Of a stretch of DNA of 64,000 nt, positions 47,094-56,761 are shown one piece after another. Origin of the DNA: Lachnospiraceae bacterium (GTDB taxonomy: Bacteria > Bacillota > Clostridia > Lachnospirales > Lachnospiraceae); NCBI GenBank assembly GCA_017460885.1, contig JAFUAB010000039.1, forward strand, positions 1-64,000, read 5' to 3'. Position 1 is the first letter of the stretch. Each line of letters begins with the position of its first letter. The position numbers and the translations under genes were made by a program. The notes beneath the pieces were generated by a model. The model did not search any database, had not been told where the DNA came from, and saw only the letters and a list, made by a program, of their open reading frames with translations.

Positions 47094-47980
47094 GATCTTA
47101 CGGCCTCCGCCAATCGGGAATACACGGCTGATGCCATTTCATCATCTATCTCAGCATCGTTCCAGCGCGCATAAGCCTCTACTCCCTGGAAAAGCAGCAT
47201 TTTAAGGCCGTTAGAGGCCTTTCCTCCGGCATTTTTTACCATTTTCATAAATCCGGTCTCTGCCGGTTTATATACCAGATCAAATCCAAATCCGACATGT
47301 CTGTAGAACTCCTCGTTCTCAATGACCGCCCTGTCATGATCTGGAAAAAGTCCGACAGAAGAAGCCTGCAGCGCGATCACATCGTTTTCCGTCACAGCCC
47401 TGTATTCCTCCAATGTATGAGCTGAGCACAGATCATGCCCGGCATATTTATTTACATCGTCCGCAAGGTTCACCGCCTTATCGACGCTCCGGTTGAGAAT
47501 ATATACTTTACCGGCTCTTTTCATGGCACAGAGGAATGCGCACGCTCTCGCCGCTCCGCCTGCTCCAAGCAACACCACCGTCCTGCCCTTCAGATCGATC
47601 CCTTCGGACATGAGTGCCCTGTCCAGACCGTAAACATCGGTATTATAGCCTTTAAACCCTTCTTTCGTCCTTACCAGGGTATTTACCGCTCCGATCGCTC
47701 CGGCCACATCATCTATCCCGCAAAGGGCTTCCATAACCTCAACCTTGTGCGGCACCGTAACATTCATACCCAGAATGTTTAATTCAAAAGCTCCTCTCAC
47801 TGCCTCGGTCACCCTGCCGCTCTCTACCCTGAACGGTACATAGATAAGGTCATGCCCGCAGATTGCGGCAAGAGAATTATGTATCAGGGGAGAAAGAGTA
47901 TGCTCCACGGGATTTCCGATCAGTCCGCATACTCTTGTTGTTCCCTTTATTATATTTGCCAAGGTCATATCTTCAGACAT
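47090..47980 (-). CDS. aroE: Shikimate dehydrogenase
   Basis: Shikimate dehydrogenase (296 residues), reducing 3-dehydroshikimate with NADPH. The N-terminal substrate domain has GNPVEHTLSPLIHN, NVTVPHK (catalytic Lys) and GYNTDVYGL. The Rossmann motif is VVLLGAGGAARACAF, and NRSVDKA is the cofactor-binding NR motif. The C-terminal LFQGVEAYARW is typical. Its start overlaps the yqeG stop by eight bases. Confidence 0.96.
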   Translation of the reverse strand: MSEDMTLANIIKGTTRVCGLIGNPVEHTLSPLIHNSLAAICGHDLIYVPFRVESGRVTEAVRGAFELNILGMNVTVPHKVEVMEALCGIDDVAGAIGAVNTLVRTKEGFKGYNTDVYGLDRALMSEGIDLKGRTVVLLGAGGAARACAFLCAMKRAGKVYILNRSVDKAVNLADDVNKYAGHDLCSAHTLEEYRAVTENDVIALQASSVGLFPDHDRAVIENEEFYRHVGFGFDLVYKPAETGFMKMVKNAGGKASNGLKMLLFQGVEAYARWNDAEIDDEMASAVYSRLAEAVRS

Positions 47981-48482
47981 TTTTTCTCTTTCTTCCCATC
48001 AGAATGATCAGGAGCAGGATTGGTTTCTCAATGATCCTTTTTAAAAATATATGGAAGCCTATATCCCTGCCAAGCGGATGAACAAGGATGTTGTACAGTC
48101 CCGCCCTGTTGGCTCCCCAGACATCGGTGTATATCTGATCCCCGACGCTCAGCACCTCCGAAACCTCAAGCTCCATCTTTTCCATCACTTCCCGGTATCC
48201 TTTTCCCAAAGGTTTCCCGGCCTTATAGGCATAGTACAGACCGGCGGGATCCGCGAAGGACGATACTCTCTCATATCCGTTGTTCGAGACTATACCGCAT
48301 TTAAAGCCCATATCCTCAAGCCGCTTAAGCAGCTCCATGGATCGCTCATTCTGAGGTGCATTATGCCCTACCAGAGTATTGTCAATATCAAAGAGGATGC
48401 CGCGAAATCCACGATCATAAAGGGTCTGAAAATCAATATCGTATGTGGATCTCAAATATACAGAAGGGATCAGATTAAACAT
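47973..48482 (-). CDS. YqeG-family HAD phosphatase
   Basis: A 169-residue HAD-superfamily IIIA phosphatase. The nucleophile motif is ILFDIDNTLVGH, motif II is the Ser in GIVSNNG, and motif III/IV is GKPLGKGYRE...VGDQIYTDVWGANRAG. YqeG proteins are thought to be phosphatidylglycerophosphate phosphatase-like or of unknown role in Firmicutes. I prefer the ATG at 48482; a TTG at 48491 is possible. It leads the aroE-aroK-aroQ operon. Confidence 0.88.
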   Translation of the reverse strand: MFNLIPSVYLRSTYDIDFQTLYDRGFRGILFDIDNTLVGHNAPQNERSMELLKRLEDMGFKCGIVSNNGYERVSSFADPAGLYYAYKAGKPLGKGYREVMEKMELEVSEVLSVGDQIYTDVWGANRAGLYNILVHPLGRDIGFHIFLKRIIEKPILLLIILMGRKRKNV

Positions 48483-48517
48483 CGGAAACAACCGCCGCTT
48501 TCACAAAACTATATACG

Positions 48518-48553
48518 AAAAAATAAACCCCGCAATCCGTAGGGACTGCGGGG
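48518..48553 (-). terminator. Rho-independent terminator before yqeG
   Basis: On the minus strand CCCCGCAGTCC pairs with GGATTGCGGGG (one mismatch) around a four-base loop and is followed by TTTATTTTTT. It ends the nrdR/hypothetical gene transcript at 48566. Confidence 0.88.
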
Positions 48554-48565
48554 GATCCGACCAAT

Positions 48566-48961
48566 TTACTTAAGTCTGACAAGTCCGTCCTCATACTCAG
48601 CAACCATCTGTTCCGGTGTAGGACCGACAAACGTACGATATCCCGAAAGAATGCTTTCCCTCTTGGAATCCGATACAACCTTGTCCATATCCAGTCTTGC
48701 TATATCCGCATCTCTTCCGATAGTTCCGAAGTCATCCTGTTTATTAAAGGTTAAGGAAATATCCTCAAGATTTGCTGTCTTCGGAGCCCTGGGGGCTTCG
48801 GTTATCCCGGTTCCGACCGCAGGAACTGCCGCATCCTGTGCGGAAGGCGAAGCCGCTTTGGGTTCTTCGGGCGCAGACGCAGCAGTATCAACTCTGGGAA
48901 TCTGCTGCATCCCATAGCTGCTTACGAAATTTGTATAATTGAAGTTTATACCCATTGCCAT
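48566..48961 (-). CDS. Hypothetical protein with Ala/Pro-rich linker
   Basis: A 131-residue protein that I do not recognise. The first 20 residues (MAMGINFNYTNFVSSYGMQQ) look conserved, residues 25-65 are an Ala/Pro/Glu-rich linker, and the C-terminal 60 residues form a compact acidic segment (FNKQDDFGTIGRDADIARLD). No signal peptide or TM. GAGGG lies upstream of the ATG at 48961. It sits between nrdR and a terminator. Confidence 0.65.
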   Translation of the reverse strand: MAMGINFNYTNFVSSYGMQQIPRVDTAASAPEEPKAASPSAQDAAVPAVGTGITEAPRAPKTANLEDISLTFNKQDDFGTIGRDADIARLDMDKVVSDSKRESILSGYRTFVGPTPEQMVAEYEDGLVRLK

Positions 48962-49039
48962 ATTTTTGCCCTCAGTCAGAGTCTTCAGTCAATATATATA
49001 TCGGCACTGATCGACAAAACTTAACAGCTCCCAGCAAAA

Positions 49040-49489
49040 TTATTCAAGAACTTTTTTCAGCTCGTCCATAAACGTGTTTACATCCTTAAATTCACGATAT
49101 ACGGACGAAAACCTTACATAAGCCACGGCATCCAGATCCTTAAGCTTATCCATGATAAGCTCCCCTATCACGCTCGAAGCGATTTCCTTTTCCTCCATGG
49201 AAAAAATCTCAACCTCAACCGCATCGACCAGATCCGTGATCTGCGTGGCGGATATGGGGCGTTTGTGACAGGCTCTGAGCACACCCGCCTCTATCTTAGT
49301 CCTGTCATAAGCCTCTCTGTTATTATCTTTTTTTATAATGATAAGAGGTATCGTCTCCACTTTCTCATAAGTAGTAAATCTCTTATCACATTCATCACAG
49401 ATCCTACGTCTGCGAATAGAACTGCCGTCGTCGGCCGGTCTCGAATCGATCACTCGTGTGTTCTCGTGACCGCAAAAAGGACACTTCAT
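49040..49489 (-). CDS. nrdR: Transcriptional repressor NrdR
   Basis: NrdR (149 residues), a zinc-ribbon and ATP-cone repressor of ribonucleotide reductase genes. The four-Cys ribbon is MKCPFCGHE plus RRRRICDECDKRFTTYE. The ATP cone starts KKDNNREAYDRTKIEAGV. The length is normal. It follows ftsZ by 19 bases, a common Firmicutes order. NrdR boxes were not seen upstream. Confidence 0.96.
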   Translation of the reverse strand: MKCPFCGHENTRVIDSRPADDGSSIRRRRICDECDKRFTTYEKVETIPLIIIKKDNNREAYDRTKIEAGVLRACHKRPISATQITDLVDAVEVEIFSMEEKEIASSVIGELIMDKLKDLDAVAYVRFSSVYREFKDVNTFMDELKKVLE

Positions 49490-49508
49490 ATGTCAAACCT
49501 CAAGCTTT

Positions 49509-50843
49509 CTATTTTTTCTTATCTCCGGTAAGAAACGCAGGAATCTGTATAGATGCGGTATCTATATTACTGGAAACCTTAACCTGCTGAGTCGGTCTCG
49601 GAGCCACGGTAGGATGCTGCTGTCCCTGTACGGGAGCTGCTCCTCCCTGAGCCTGCGCCTGAGGCTGGACCGGATTTGCATTCTGAACAGGACGACGTGC
49701 CGCTCCGAAGGGAGATACCCCGCTGTTGGCAGCTGCCTGTGCCCTGGCCTGAGTTGCGGCACTCTGCAGATAAGTAGCTGCAGGTCTCTGAGCGACCGGT
49801 GTAGGGATCGCCCAGGACGAAGGAGTAATAAATCTGCTATCGACGGTCTGCTGCTGCTGTTGTGCAGCCTCCTCCTGAAGAGTTGCTTCATCCTTGATAC
49901 CGGTTGCGATAATGGTTATCGTACAGGTATCCGTCATAGACTCATCATATCTGGTACCGAGCATCAGATTCACATCGGAGCCGGTAATACTGCGGACATA
50001 TTCCGCTGCCTCTCCGGCATCGGGAAGTGAGATTGCACCCGTCACATTCAATATGATATCGGTCGCCCCGTTGATGGTAGTCTCAAGAAGCGGACTGTCA
50101 ACCGCCATTCTGATGGCTTCAAGTGCCTTGTCGTCTCCCGTACCGGTACCGATACCGATATGTGCGATACCCTTGTTCTCCATAACTGTACGGATATCGG
50201 CAAAGTCAAGGTTAAGTTCCTCGGGTACGTTGATAAGGTCGGTAATACCGCGCACCGCCTGGTGAAGCACTTCATCAGCTTTTTTGAGTGCTTCGGGCAT
50301 CGTAGTACGTTTGTCCACTATCTCCAGAAGCTTATCGTTGGGTATAACGATAAGGGTATCCACATTCTGTTTTATATTCTCTATTCCCGCCAGGGCGTTA
50401 TCCATGCGCTTCTTGGCTTCAAACCCAAAAGGCTTGGTCACAACGCCTACGGTCAGTATTCCCATATCCTTGGCTATCTTTGCTACCAAAGGAGCTGCAC
50501 CTGTTCCGGTTCCGCCACCCATACCGCAAGTGACAAACACCATATCGGCGCCCTTAAGAAGCTGAGTGATCTCTTCCGCACTCTCCTCAGCGGCCTTGGC
50601 ACCTACTTCAGGCTTGCCTCCGGCGCCGAGTCCCTTGGTAAGCTTCTCTCCTATAGCCAGTGTGGTAGGTGCTTTGTTTAATCTCAAAACCTGTACATCC
50701 GTGTTGACACTGATGAACTCAACTCCCTCTACACCGTCATCTATCATACGGTTCACCGCATTATTACCGGCTCCGCCTACTCCGACGACAACTATCTTGG
50801 ATACGGCATCTGTTTCATTGGATTTAATTTCTATCGGCAGCAA
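49509..50843 (-). CDS. ftsZ: Cell division protein FtsZ
   Basis: FtsZ (444 residues), the tubulin-like GTPase that forms the division ring. The GTP-binding motif [20 protein letters not shown] and the T7-loop region ([11 protein letters not shown]) are intact. A Gln/Ala/Pro-rich linker of about 100 residues leads to the conserved C-terminal peptide [15 protein letters not shown], which binds partners. The start is a TTG at 50843 with AGGAGG eight bases upstream. It ends the dcw cluster. Confidence 0.97.
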   Translation of the reverse strand: MLPIEIKSNETDAVSKIVVVGVGGAGNNAVNRMIDDGVEGVEFISVNTDVQVLRLNKAPTTLAIGEKLTKGLGAGGKPEVGAKAAEESAEEITQLLKGADMVFVTCGMGGGTGTGAAPLVAKIAKDMGILTVGVVTKPFGFEAKKRMDNALAGIENIKQNVDTLIVIPNDKLLEIVDKRTTMPEALKKADEVLHQAVRGITDLINVPEELNLDFADIRTVMENKGIAHIGIGTGTGDDKALEAIRMAVDSPLLETTINGATDIILNVTGAISLPDAGEAAEYVRSITGSDVNLMLGTRYDESMTDTCTITIIATGIKDEATLQEEAAQQQQQTVDSRFITPSSWAIPTPVAQRPAATYLQSAATQARAQAAANSGVSPFGAARRPVQNANPVQPQAQAQGGAAPVQGQQHPTVAPRPTQQVKVSSNIDTASIQIPAFLTGDKKK

Positions 50844-50884
50844 GGCTTTTTCCTCCTACAACCCTTTTTAAGCATACACTATAT

Positions 50885-50913
50885 ATATTAAAGCAATTTA
50901 GTACGATAATCAA
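50885..50913 (-). promoter_or_regulatory. Possible promoter of ftsZ
   Basis: On the minus strand TTGATT (50908-50913) and TAATAT (50885-50890) are 17 bases apart, overlapping the end of ftsQ. A separate ftsZ promoter would allow higher FtsZ levels than the upstream division proteins. Confidence 0.45.
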
Positions 50914-51647
50914 TCTGTTTTTTCGAAAGTTATGGTATCACCGCTTTCGTAATCGCTCAGATCGATGGTTCCGTGTTCCCCCTCAAGTTTTTCAAGAATA
51001 TCCGGCAGAACCATCACCTTTTCATCGATAAAGGAATCATCTCCTATATATACCTCGACGCCTCCGAAATACAGCACCAGGGAGTTATCTCTCGCAAAAT
51101 GGATCCGGTCAACCCTAAGGGAATACTTGTTCATAAGCTGTGTGGTATCCAGCACTCTCTCAAACACCTCCGGATCATCTACCGGAAGGGGTTCATATAT
51201 GATACAGCGGTCAAACTTTAGGCCCGTAACCTGCGGGATCCCCGGAGTGATTATATCCGAGCTTTCCACCACGGTACCCGTTCTGTCAAAATACATATAC
51301 CGGTCCATGTATTCCACGTATCCCGCCAGACTCTTTTCGTAAACGGAGATCCTGATAGTGTTTCTCGACTCTATCGTTACCGACATGGTTTCTATAAACG
51401 GCATGTCTTTGATCTCGCGATCCCGGTATTTAAGATAAAGATATACAGTATTATCCCCGAACCTGCCATCCATGACCATGGCAGTGATCTCGTCATTGGA
51501 ATAATGGATATTGCCGTCAACCATAACGGCAGTCACCTTGCAATATTTGATGATGTATATTATGACCGCGGCAAGGATCAGTATCACTGCCCCGGTCAGG
51601 ATGTACGGCCAGATCTGCGGTTTTTCCCTCCGCCGCATTCCGCTCAT
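50910..51647 (-). CDS. ftsQ: Cell division protein FtsQ/DivIB
   Basis: FtsQ/DivIB (245 residues): a short basic cytoplasmic N-terminus, one TM (about residues 14-34), a POTRA-like domain (TAVMVDGNIHYSNDEITAMV) and an extracytoplasmic beta domain. It links division proteins at the septum. The ATG at 51647 overlaps the ftsW stop by one base (TGATG) and is preceded by GAGGG; a longer frame inside ftsW is less likely. Confidence 0.87.
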   Translation of the reverse strand: MSGMRRREKPQIWPYILTGAVILILAAVIIYIIKYCKVTAVMVDGNIHYSNDEITAMVMDGRFGDNTVYLYLKYRDREIKDMPFIETMSVTIESRNTIRISVYEKSLAGYVEYMDRYMYFDRTGTVVESSDIITPGIPQVTGLKFDRCIIYEPLPVDDPEVFERVLDTTQLMNKYSLRVDRIHFARDNSLVLYFGGVEVYIGDDSFIDEKVMVLPDILEKLEGEHGTIDLSDYESGDTITFEKTD

Positions 51648-52849
51648 CACAGATCCCTCACCCTGATGCCTCTCTCTACGCTCATGCACAGTCCGAGTTC
51701 ACCAAGCAGGAAGAACGTTGCCGATCCTCCGTAACTTATAAAAGGAAGCGAAATACCGGTATTAGGAATCGTATTCGTAACAACGGCGATATTCAGGATA
51801 ACCTGTATCGCTATATGTCCCATCACACCCACAACAAGCAGTGCCCCAAAGAGATCATGGGCGGAATCGGCAATGAGCTTTAGTCTCCAGATGAGCATAA
51901 TAAACAAAAGGATAAGGACCAATGCCCCAAAAAAACCCAGTTCCTCGCAAATGACCGAAAAGATCATATCATTTTGAGCCTCAGGTATAAAGCCGAGCTT
52001 CTGCATGCTCTCTCCTATGCCCTTGCCGAACATTCCTCCTGAGCCTATGGCATACAGAGCCTGAAGTGTCTGAAAGCCCTTGCCGGAAGCATAGGCCTCA
52101 GGATCCAGCCACGCAAGGATTCTGGCTCCACGGTATCCACCGACGCCGGAAGCATCCGATCCCGAAGCATTGGCCACGATTATGGCTACGATTATCACCG
52201 CCAGGACCGCCACCGCAATTCCCGCATATATATACCTCTTATAGTCCGGAGTACTCACAAACAGCATCACGACAGCTATAGCGGCTACAATGATCGCGCT
52301 GCTGGCATTTGATGTTACGCTCCACAGCAGAACAGAGATCGGCGCTACCAGCATCAGCACAAAAGCAAAGCCCTTCCAGGTCATTACCGCCTTGCCCATT
52401 CTGGTGATCTGACACGCCAGAAAGATGATCATGCCCACCTTCGCAACCTCGGCCGGCTGCATGGACACGCCCATGATCCTGATCCATCTCTTTGCACCGT
52501 TCGCCTCATATCCGTATGGTATGATGAGCATGATAAAGACGATACTTGCGGCATATGCTATCCACCCCAGCTTTTCATAAAAATGATATGGGATAAGAGC
52601 AAGTATCACCATAAATACAATACCGGCGATCGTGGCATATATCTGCTTTCTCAGGTAGAACGACGCATCTTCAAAAGTAAGATAGGCGTCATAGGAGCTG
52701 GACGAATATACCATGACCAGACCGAACAGAAGGAGAAAGCCTATATACAATATGAGATTGTAATCAAAAAATTTCTCTCTTTTGCGTGCGTCTGCCTTAC
52801 GTCTCGCAAACCTGTTACGCACTTTTGTGTTTCCGTCAACTTCGTTCAT
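51647..52849 (-). CDS. ftsW: SEDS-family peptidoglycan glycosyltransferase (FtsW)
   Basis: A 400-residue SEDS protein with about ten TMs. Motifs include LVMVYSSSSYDAYL, GVSMQPAEVAKVGMI, GYRGARILAWLDPE, and the C-terminal GISLPFISYGGSA. SEDS proteins polymerise glycan strands with a partner PBP, here the upstream gene. Its position in the dcw cluster favours FtsW over RodA. Its start overlaps the PBP stop by one base. Confidence 0.95.
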   Translation of the reverse strand: MNEVDGNTKVRNRFARRKADARKREKFFDYNLILYIGFLLLFGLVMVYSSSSYDAYLTFEDASFYLRKQIYATIAGIVFMVILALIPYHFYEKLGWIAYAASIVFIMLIIPYGYEANGAKRWIRIMGVSMQPAEVAKVGMIIFLACQITRMGKAVMTWKGFAFVLMLVAPISVLLWSVTSNASSAIIVAAIAVVMLFVSTPDYKRYIYAGIAVAVLAVIIVAIIVANASGSDASGVGGYRGARILAWLDPEAYASGKGFQTLQALYAIGSGGMFGKGIGESMQKLGFIPEAQNDMIFSVICEELGFFGALVLILLFIMLIWRLKLIADSAHDLFGALLVVGVMGHIAIQVILNIAVVTNTIPNTGISLPFISYGGSATFFLLGELGLCMSVERGIRVRDL

Positions 52850-55317
52850 CAGTATTCTCCCTCGGGAGAGTCTCCTACGGCACTGGCGCTGTCCTCAGCC
52901 GTATTATCCAATATATCTGTCTCGGGAAGATTTGCATCCAGTCCGATAGTGGCACCTGTAACCGGATCAACATACGCTCCCGTATTGGGATCAACGGCAT
53001 ATCCTGTGGAAAGATCGATCACAAAATCCTTCCATGGCTCCTCATTAACGATCTCCTCCTCGGCAGGTGTTTCATTACCCGCATCAGACTGATCGGATGT
53101 GTTTTCGGAACCGGCCGCGGAATCATCCGAGGCATCATTTGTAACGTTTTCCGTCTCTCCGGTGGTTTCCGCAGTGTTTCCAAGTCCCTCGTTATACGCT
53201 CTGGTATCTGCCAGATTCTTTTCTTCCAGTTCGGCTATTTCCTTTTCGGACAGTTCCTCGGTCATATAGATGTGCATATAGGGAAGAACCTCTGTCAGTA
53301 TATTTCTGACGATCCTGGTCGCATACTTGGCATCATCCTGTCCGCCTATAGGCACATTCGGTCTGTCCACGACAACATAGATGGCTATCTGAGGATCATC
53401 CGCGGGTGCATAGCCCATAAAGGACACAACATACTGTCCGTTTCCTCTCGGCAGAGTCTCCGCCGTACCGGTCTTTCCTCCGATCATGTAGCCGGCCGGT
53501 CTTGCAGTTTTGCCTGTACCGTGTTCGCCGGTAACAACCTGATTGCAATACTCGACTATCTTAGACGACGTAGAGGGTGAAACAGTCTGTCTGAGAACTC
53601 TGGGCTCAATATTCCTGATGGTGGAGCCGTCAATCGTTACTATCTTGCTGACCATATGCGGCTCATAAAAGTTACCGCCGTTGATCAGTGAGCAAAAGCC
53701 CGTGATCATCTGTATCATGGTCACGTTAAAGCCCTGTCCGAAGGAGTTGGTCGCAAGCTCTGTCTGCCCCATGGAATTGGCGTTATATACAAGTGATGCG
53801 GTTCTGGATTCTCCCGCCAGATCGATATTTGTCTTAAGTCCGAATCCGAAGGCATGCTGATATTTCAGGAATGTGTCCTTTCCGGTTGCAAATGAAATAT
53901 ACATAAGGCCGACATTACAGCTTCGCTCCACGCATTCGGCCACGCTCAGGTAACCGTCACCATATACGTTATGGCACTTAATGGGCCATCCGCCGACCTC
54001 CAGCTTTCCCTCACAGTTATAATGCTCGTTTCCGGTAATAGAACCTGAATCAAGAGCCGCAGCAACCGTAAACGGCTTGGCTACAGACCCGGGCTCATAG
54101 GTGTTATTTATACAGAAATTCTTCCAAAGTGCATTATAATTCTGATAAAGAACATCATCACTCATCTGTGCGATGCTCTCTTCGGTAATATATAACGGTT
54201 CGGTGATCATCAGCGGTTCGGCTGTCTCAAGAGGCGTATCCGTGTCCGCATCCTCTCCGGTCTCTTCCGTTTCGGTTTCTTCTTCGGTTCCATCGCCGGC
54301 GTTCTCTACGTCGTTTTCGGATTTTTCTTCCGTGACAGGACCCAGATTGTTTGTGATCTCTATCGGCTTGCCCGTAGTCTTATTGCCTTTGATATCGACC
54401 TGTCTTCCGCCGATAAGATTATCAATATTTCTCGGATCATTCAGGTCGTAGACCGGATACTGCGCCATGGCGAGCACATTGCCCGTATCAACTTCCATGA
54501 TGATACAGCCCACGTTTTCGGCGCCATTGCCCGTATGGGCGTTTTCCCTGTATTGGTCATCAAAATCCTTAAGCCACTTCTCGACCATATTCTGTATGTT
54601 GATATCTATGGTCGTATAAATGCTGTAACCGTCTACCGCCGGAATAATGGAACGCTGAAGGTCCGAATCTTCATTCAGATACCCGTACTCACGACCGTTG
54701 GATCCGCTCAATATCGAATTATAATACTGCTCCAGTCCGAAATTGCCGATATTATCGTTGGAGGTAAAACCGATGATATCACAACCGAGCGAACCGTTGG
54801 GATACTGCCTGACGTACTCATCCTCAAACCATATCCCCTTGATCAGCTGGCCGGTCTCCTCTTCCTTCTTAAGCTCTTCAAAAGCCGCTACATCCTCATA
54901 TTCCACTCGTCTGGCAAGGATCTTGTACTTGGAGTTGGGATTTGCCGTAATATACTGACGGGTAGAGTTGATGTCGATGTTAAACGCCCTGTGCAATGCA
55001 TTGAGAGTGGGTTCAAGATAATCCTCATCCAGCATCAGAAGCGAGCAGTCGAGGATCACGTTATAAACCTTATTGCTTGCGGCAAGTATCATGCCGTTCT
55101 GATCGTAGATGTCTCCGCGTCTGTAGGGAATGGTGATCGAATCATATTCCTGCTGGCTCAGAACCTGTCTGGCGTAATCCTCGCCGTTATCTCTTGCTAT
55201 GATAAAAAGTCTGAGACTTAACGCAGCGAAAGCTACCAGCATTATTGAAAACAATACCAGCAGCTTCTTTCGCATTTTAGATGTAAATTTCTTGGTTTTA
55301 TCCGGTAATGACGCCAT
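52849..55317 (-). CDS. Class B penicillin-binding protein (FtsI/SpoVD type)
   Basis: An 822-residue transpeptidase: one N-terminal TM, a dimerisation domain, and a transpeptidase domain with SVAK (catalytic Ser), SCN and KTGTAE. No PASTA domain follows. Instead the C-terminus is a Glu/Asn/Ser-rich tail ending in near-repeats (YAVDPNTGAYVDPVTGATI). An acidic Thr/Glu-rich insert lies about residues 325-375. It is the likely septal PBP partner of FtsW. Overlap with ftsW indicates coupling. Confidence 0.94.
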   Translation of the reverse strand: MASLPDKTKKFTSKMRKKLLVLFSIMLVAFAALSLRLFIIARDNGEDYARQVLSQQEYDSITIPYRRGDIYDQNGMILAASNKVYNVILDCSLLMLDEDYLEPTLNALHRAFNIDINSTRQYITANPNSKYKILARRVEYEDVAAFEELKKEEETGQLIKGIWFEDEYVRQYPNGSLGCDIIGFTSNDNIGNFGLEQYYNSILSGSNGREYGYLNEDSDLQRSIIPAVDGYSIYTTIDINIQNMVEKWLKDFDDQYRENAHTGNGAENVGCIIMEVDTGNVLAMAQYPVYDLNDPRNIDNLIGGRQVDIKGNKTTGKPIEITNNLGPVTEEKSENDVENAGDGTEEETETEETGEDADTDTPLETAEPLMITEPLYITEESIAQMSDDVLYQNYNALWKNFCINNTYEPGSVAKPFTVAAALDSGSITGNEHYNCEGKLEVGGWPIKCHNVYGDGYLSVAECVERSCNVGLMYISFATGKDTFLKYQHAFGFGLKTNIDLAGESRTASLVYNANSMGQTELATNSFGQGFNVTMIQMITGFCSLINGGNFYEPHMVSKIVTIDGSTIRNIEPRVLRQTVSPSTSSKIVEYCNQVVTGEHGTGKTARPAGYMIGGKTGTAETLPRGNGQYVVSFMGYAPADDPQIAIYVVVDRPNVPIGGQDDAKYATRIVRNILTEVLPYMHIYMTEELSEKEIAELEEKNLADTRAYNEGLGNTAETTGETENVTNDASDDSAAGSENTSDQSDAGNETPAEEEIVNEEPWKDFVIDLSTGYAVDPNTGAYVDPVTGATIGLDANLPETDILDNTAEDSASAVGDSPEGEY

Positions 55318-55334
55318 GGTCGTAAATTGATCTG

Positions 55335-55763
55335 TTACTTTTTATCTATATCGGACAGTTGCCTGACGTAGTCTCCGTTCTCACTTGTAAATGACTCGAT
55401 CTGTCCCTCTTTTGCGTAAGTCATACCCAGCTCATTAATGGCTGTATCCCTGATCTTGGCCAGGTCCATATTACTGTTTATTCTACTATATGTTGCGTCA
55501 TTTTCCAACTTCATTTCATTAAGTTGTGCTTCGAGAGCCGCAATATGCTGTACGCGGTTTGTAATATCACCCCTCAGGGAAATATAATGAACAAGCACCA
55601 GTGCAGTAAAGATCAATGCCGCAGTAACAAAAAACACGTATCCGAGGCTGGTTCCCCTGTGATGACGGCCTCCTGTGAGTTTTCGAAGCTGCGGATCCTC
55701 AACCTCCCCCAGCCTTACGGCCGCATTGGAATATTGATATTGTCTGTTGTTTGATACTGCCAT
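55335..55763 (-). CDS. ftsL: FtsL-like division protein
   Basis: A 142-residue bitopic protein: cytoplasmic N-terminus, one TM (about residues 44-66, LGYVFFVTAALIFTALVLVHY), then a coiled coil (about 75-105, VQHIAALEAQLNEMKLENDA). This is the FtsL/DivIC layout. The ATG at 55763 has GGGGG six bases upstream; the ATG at 55775 falls within that site. It lies between rsmH and the PBP gene, the standard ftsL position. Confidence 0.82.
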   Translation of the reverse strand: MAVSNNRQYQYSNAAVRLGEVEDPQLRKLTGGRHHRGTSLGYVFFVTAALIFTALVLVHYISLRGDITNRVQHIAALEAQLNEMKLENDATYSRINSNMDLAKIRDTAINELGMTYAKEGQIESFTSENGDYVRQLSDIDKK

Positions 55764-55799
55764 GATATCCCCCATCTGACACCGGTTTTTGTTTTATAG

Positions 55800-56753
55800 T
55801 CAAGTCCGCAAGGCGGATTGTCTCTTCTCAAAGATCCTGAGCTTCGCACTCGATGATCTCGGATTGGATCTAAGCTCGTCCTCCGAAGCCGTGATCGGCT
55901 TGCGTGTAATGGCCTTTCCCATGCCGGTCCGTCCACAGGTACAGACCGGAAATGACGGAGGGCATATACACGGATTCTCGAATCTTTTGAACGACTCTTT
56001 GACGATCCGGTCTTCCAGCGAATGAAACGTGATGATGCACATTCTTCCGCCCGGCTTCAATGCCCCCGCAAATCCGTCCAGTGATTCTTTCAGGACGTCA
56101 AGCTCTCTGTTGCACTCAATGCGCAGAGCCTGAAAGGTCCGTTTGCAGGGATTTCCTCCCTTACTCCTCATTTTTGCCGGTATAGCCGCGTGTATAATTT
56201 CGCTCAGTTCTCCCGTGGTTTCTATCGGCCTGATTTTTCTCTGTGTTTCTATGTGTCTTGCTATATTGGCGGCGAAGGACTCCTCGCCGTATTCTTTAAG
56301 GACCCTTGTCAGTTCGCTGCGGCTGTATGTGTTGACGATCTGCTTTGCTGTAAGTGTCTCGCGATCGTCCATTCTCATATCCAGATCGGAATCGAATCTG
56401 TAAGAAAAACCTCTGTCGGCATCATCAAACTGATATGAACTGACTCCCAGATCGAGCAGAATTCCATCAAGCTCACTGACACCATATTGTTTCAACTCAT
56501 TTAATGCGTTTTCAAAATTAGTCCTTATGATCGTAACTTTTCCATCGTATACGGCCAGTCTTTCGGAAGAGGCTTCAATAGCTGCCGCATCCTGATCTGT
56601 CCCGTAGAGGTGCCCGTCTTCGTTTAATCTCGAAGCAATCTCAAAGCTGTGACCGGCGCCCCCGAGAGTCCCGTCAAGGTAGATACCGTCGGGTCTGATA
56701 TTCAGACCCTCTATCACTTCATTAAGCATTATGGGAGTATGACTGAATTCCAT
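55800..56753 (-). CDS. rsmH: 16S rRNA m4C1402 methyltransferase
   Basis: RsmH/MraW (317 residues), a SAM-dependent methyltransferase acting on 16S rRNA C1402. Typical blocks are HTPIMLNEVIEGLNI, LDGTLGGAGHSFEIA, DGILLDLGVSSYQFDDADRG, FSYRFDSDLDMRMD and FHSLEDRIVKESF. It follows mraZ by eight bases and leads into ftsL, the standard dcw order. Confidence 0.97.
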   Translation of the reverse strand: MEFSHTPIMLNEVIEGLNIRPDGIYLDGTLGGAGHSFEIASRLNEDGHLYGTDQDAAAIEASSERLAVYDGKVTIIRTNFENALNELKQYGVSELDGILLDLGVSSYQFDDADRGFSYRFDSDLDMRMDDRETLTAKQIVNTYSRSELTRVLKEYGEESFAANIARHIETQRKIRPIETTGELSEIIHAAIPAKMRSKGGNPCKRTFQALRIECNRELDVLKESLDGFAGALKPGGRMCIITFHSLEDRIVKESFKRFENPCICPPSFPVCTCGRTGMGKAITRKPITASEDELRSNPRSSSAKLRIFEKRQSALRT

Positions 56754-56761
56754 TTTATAAA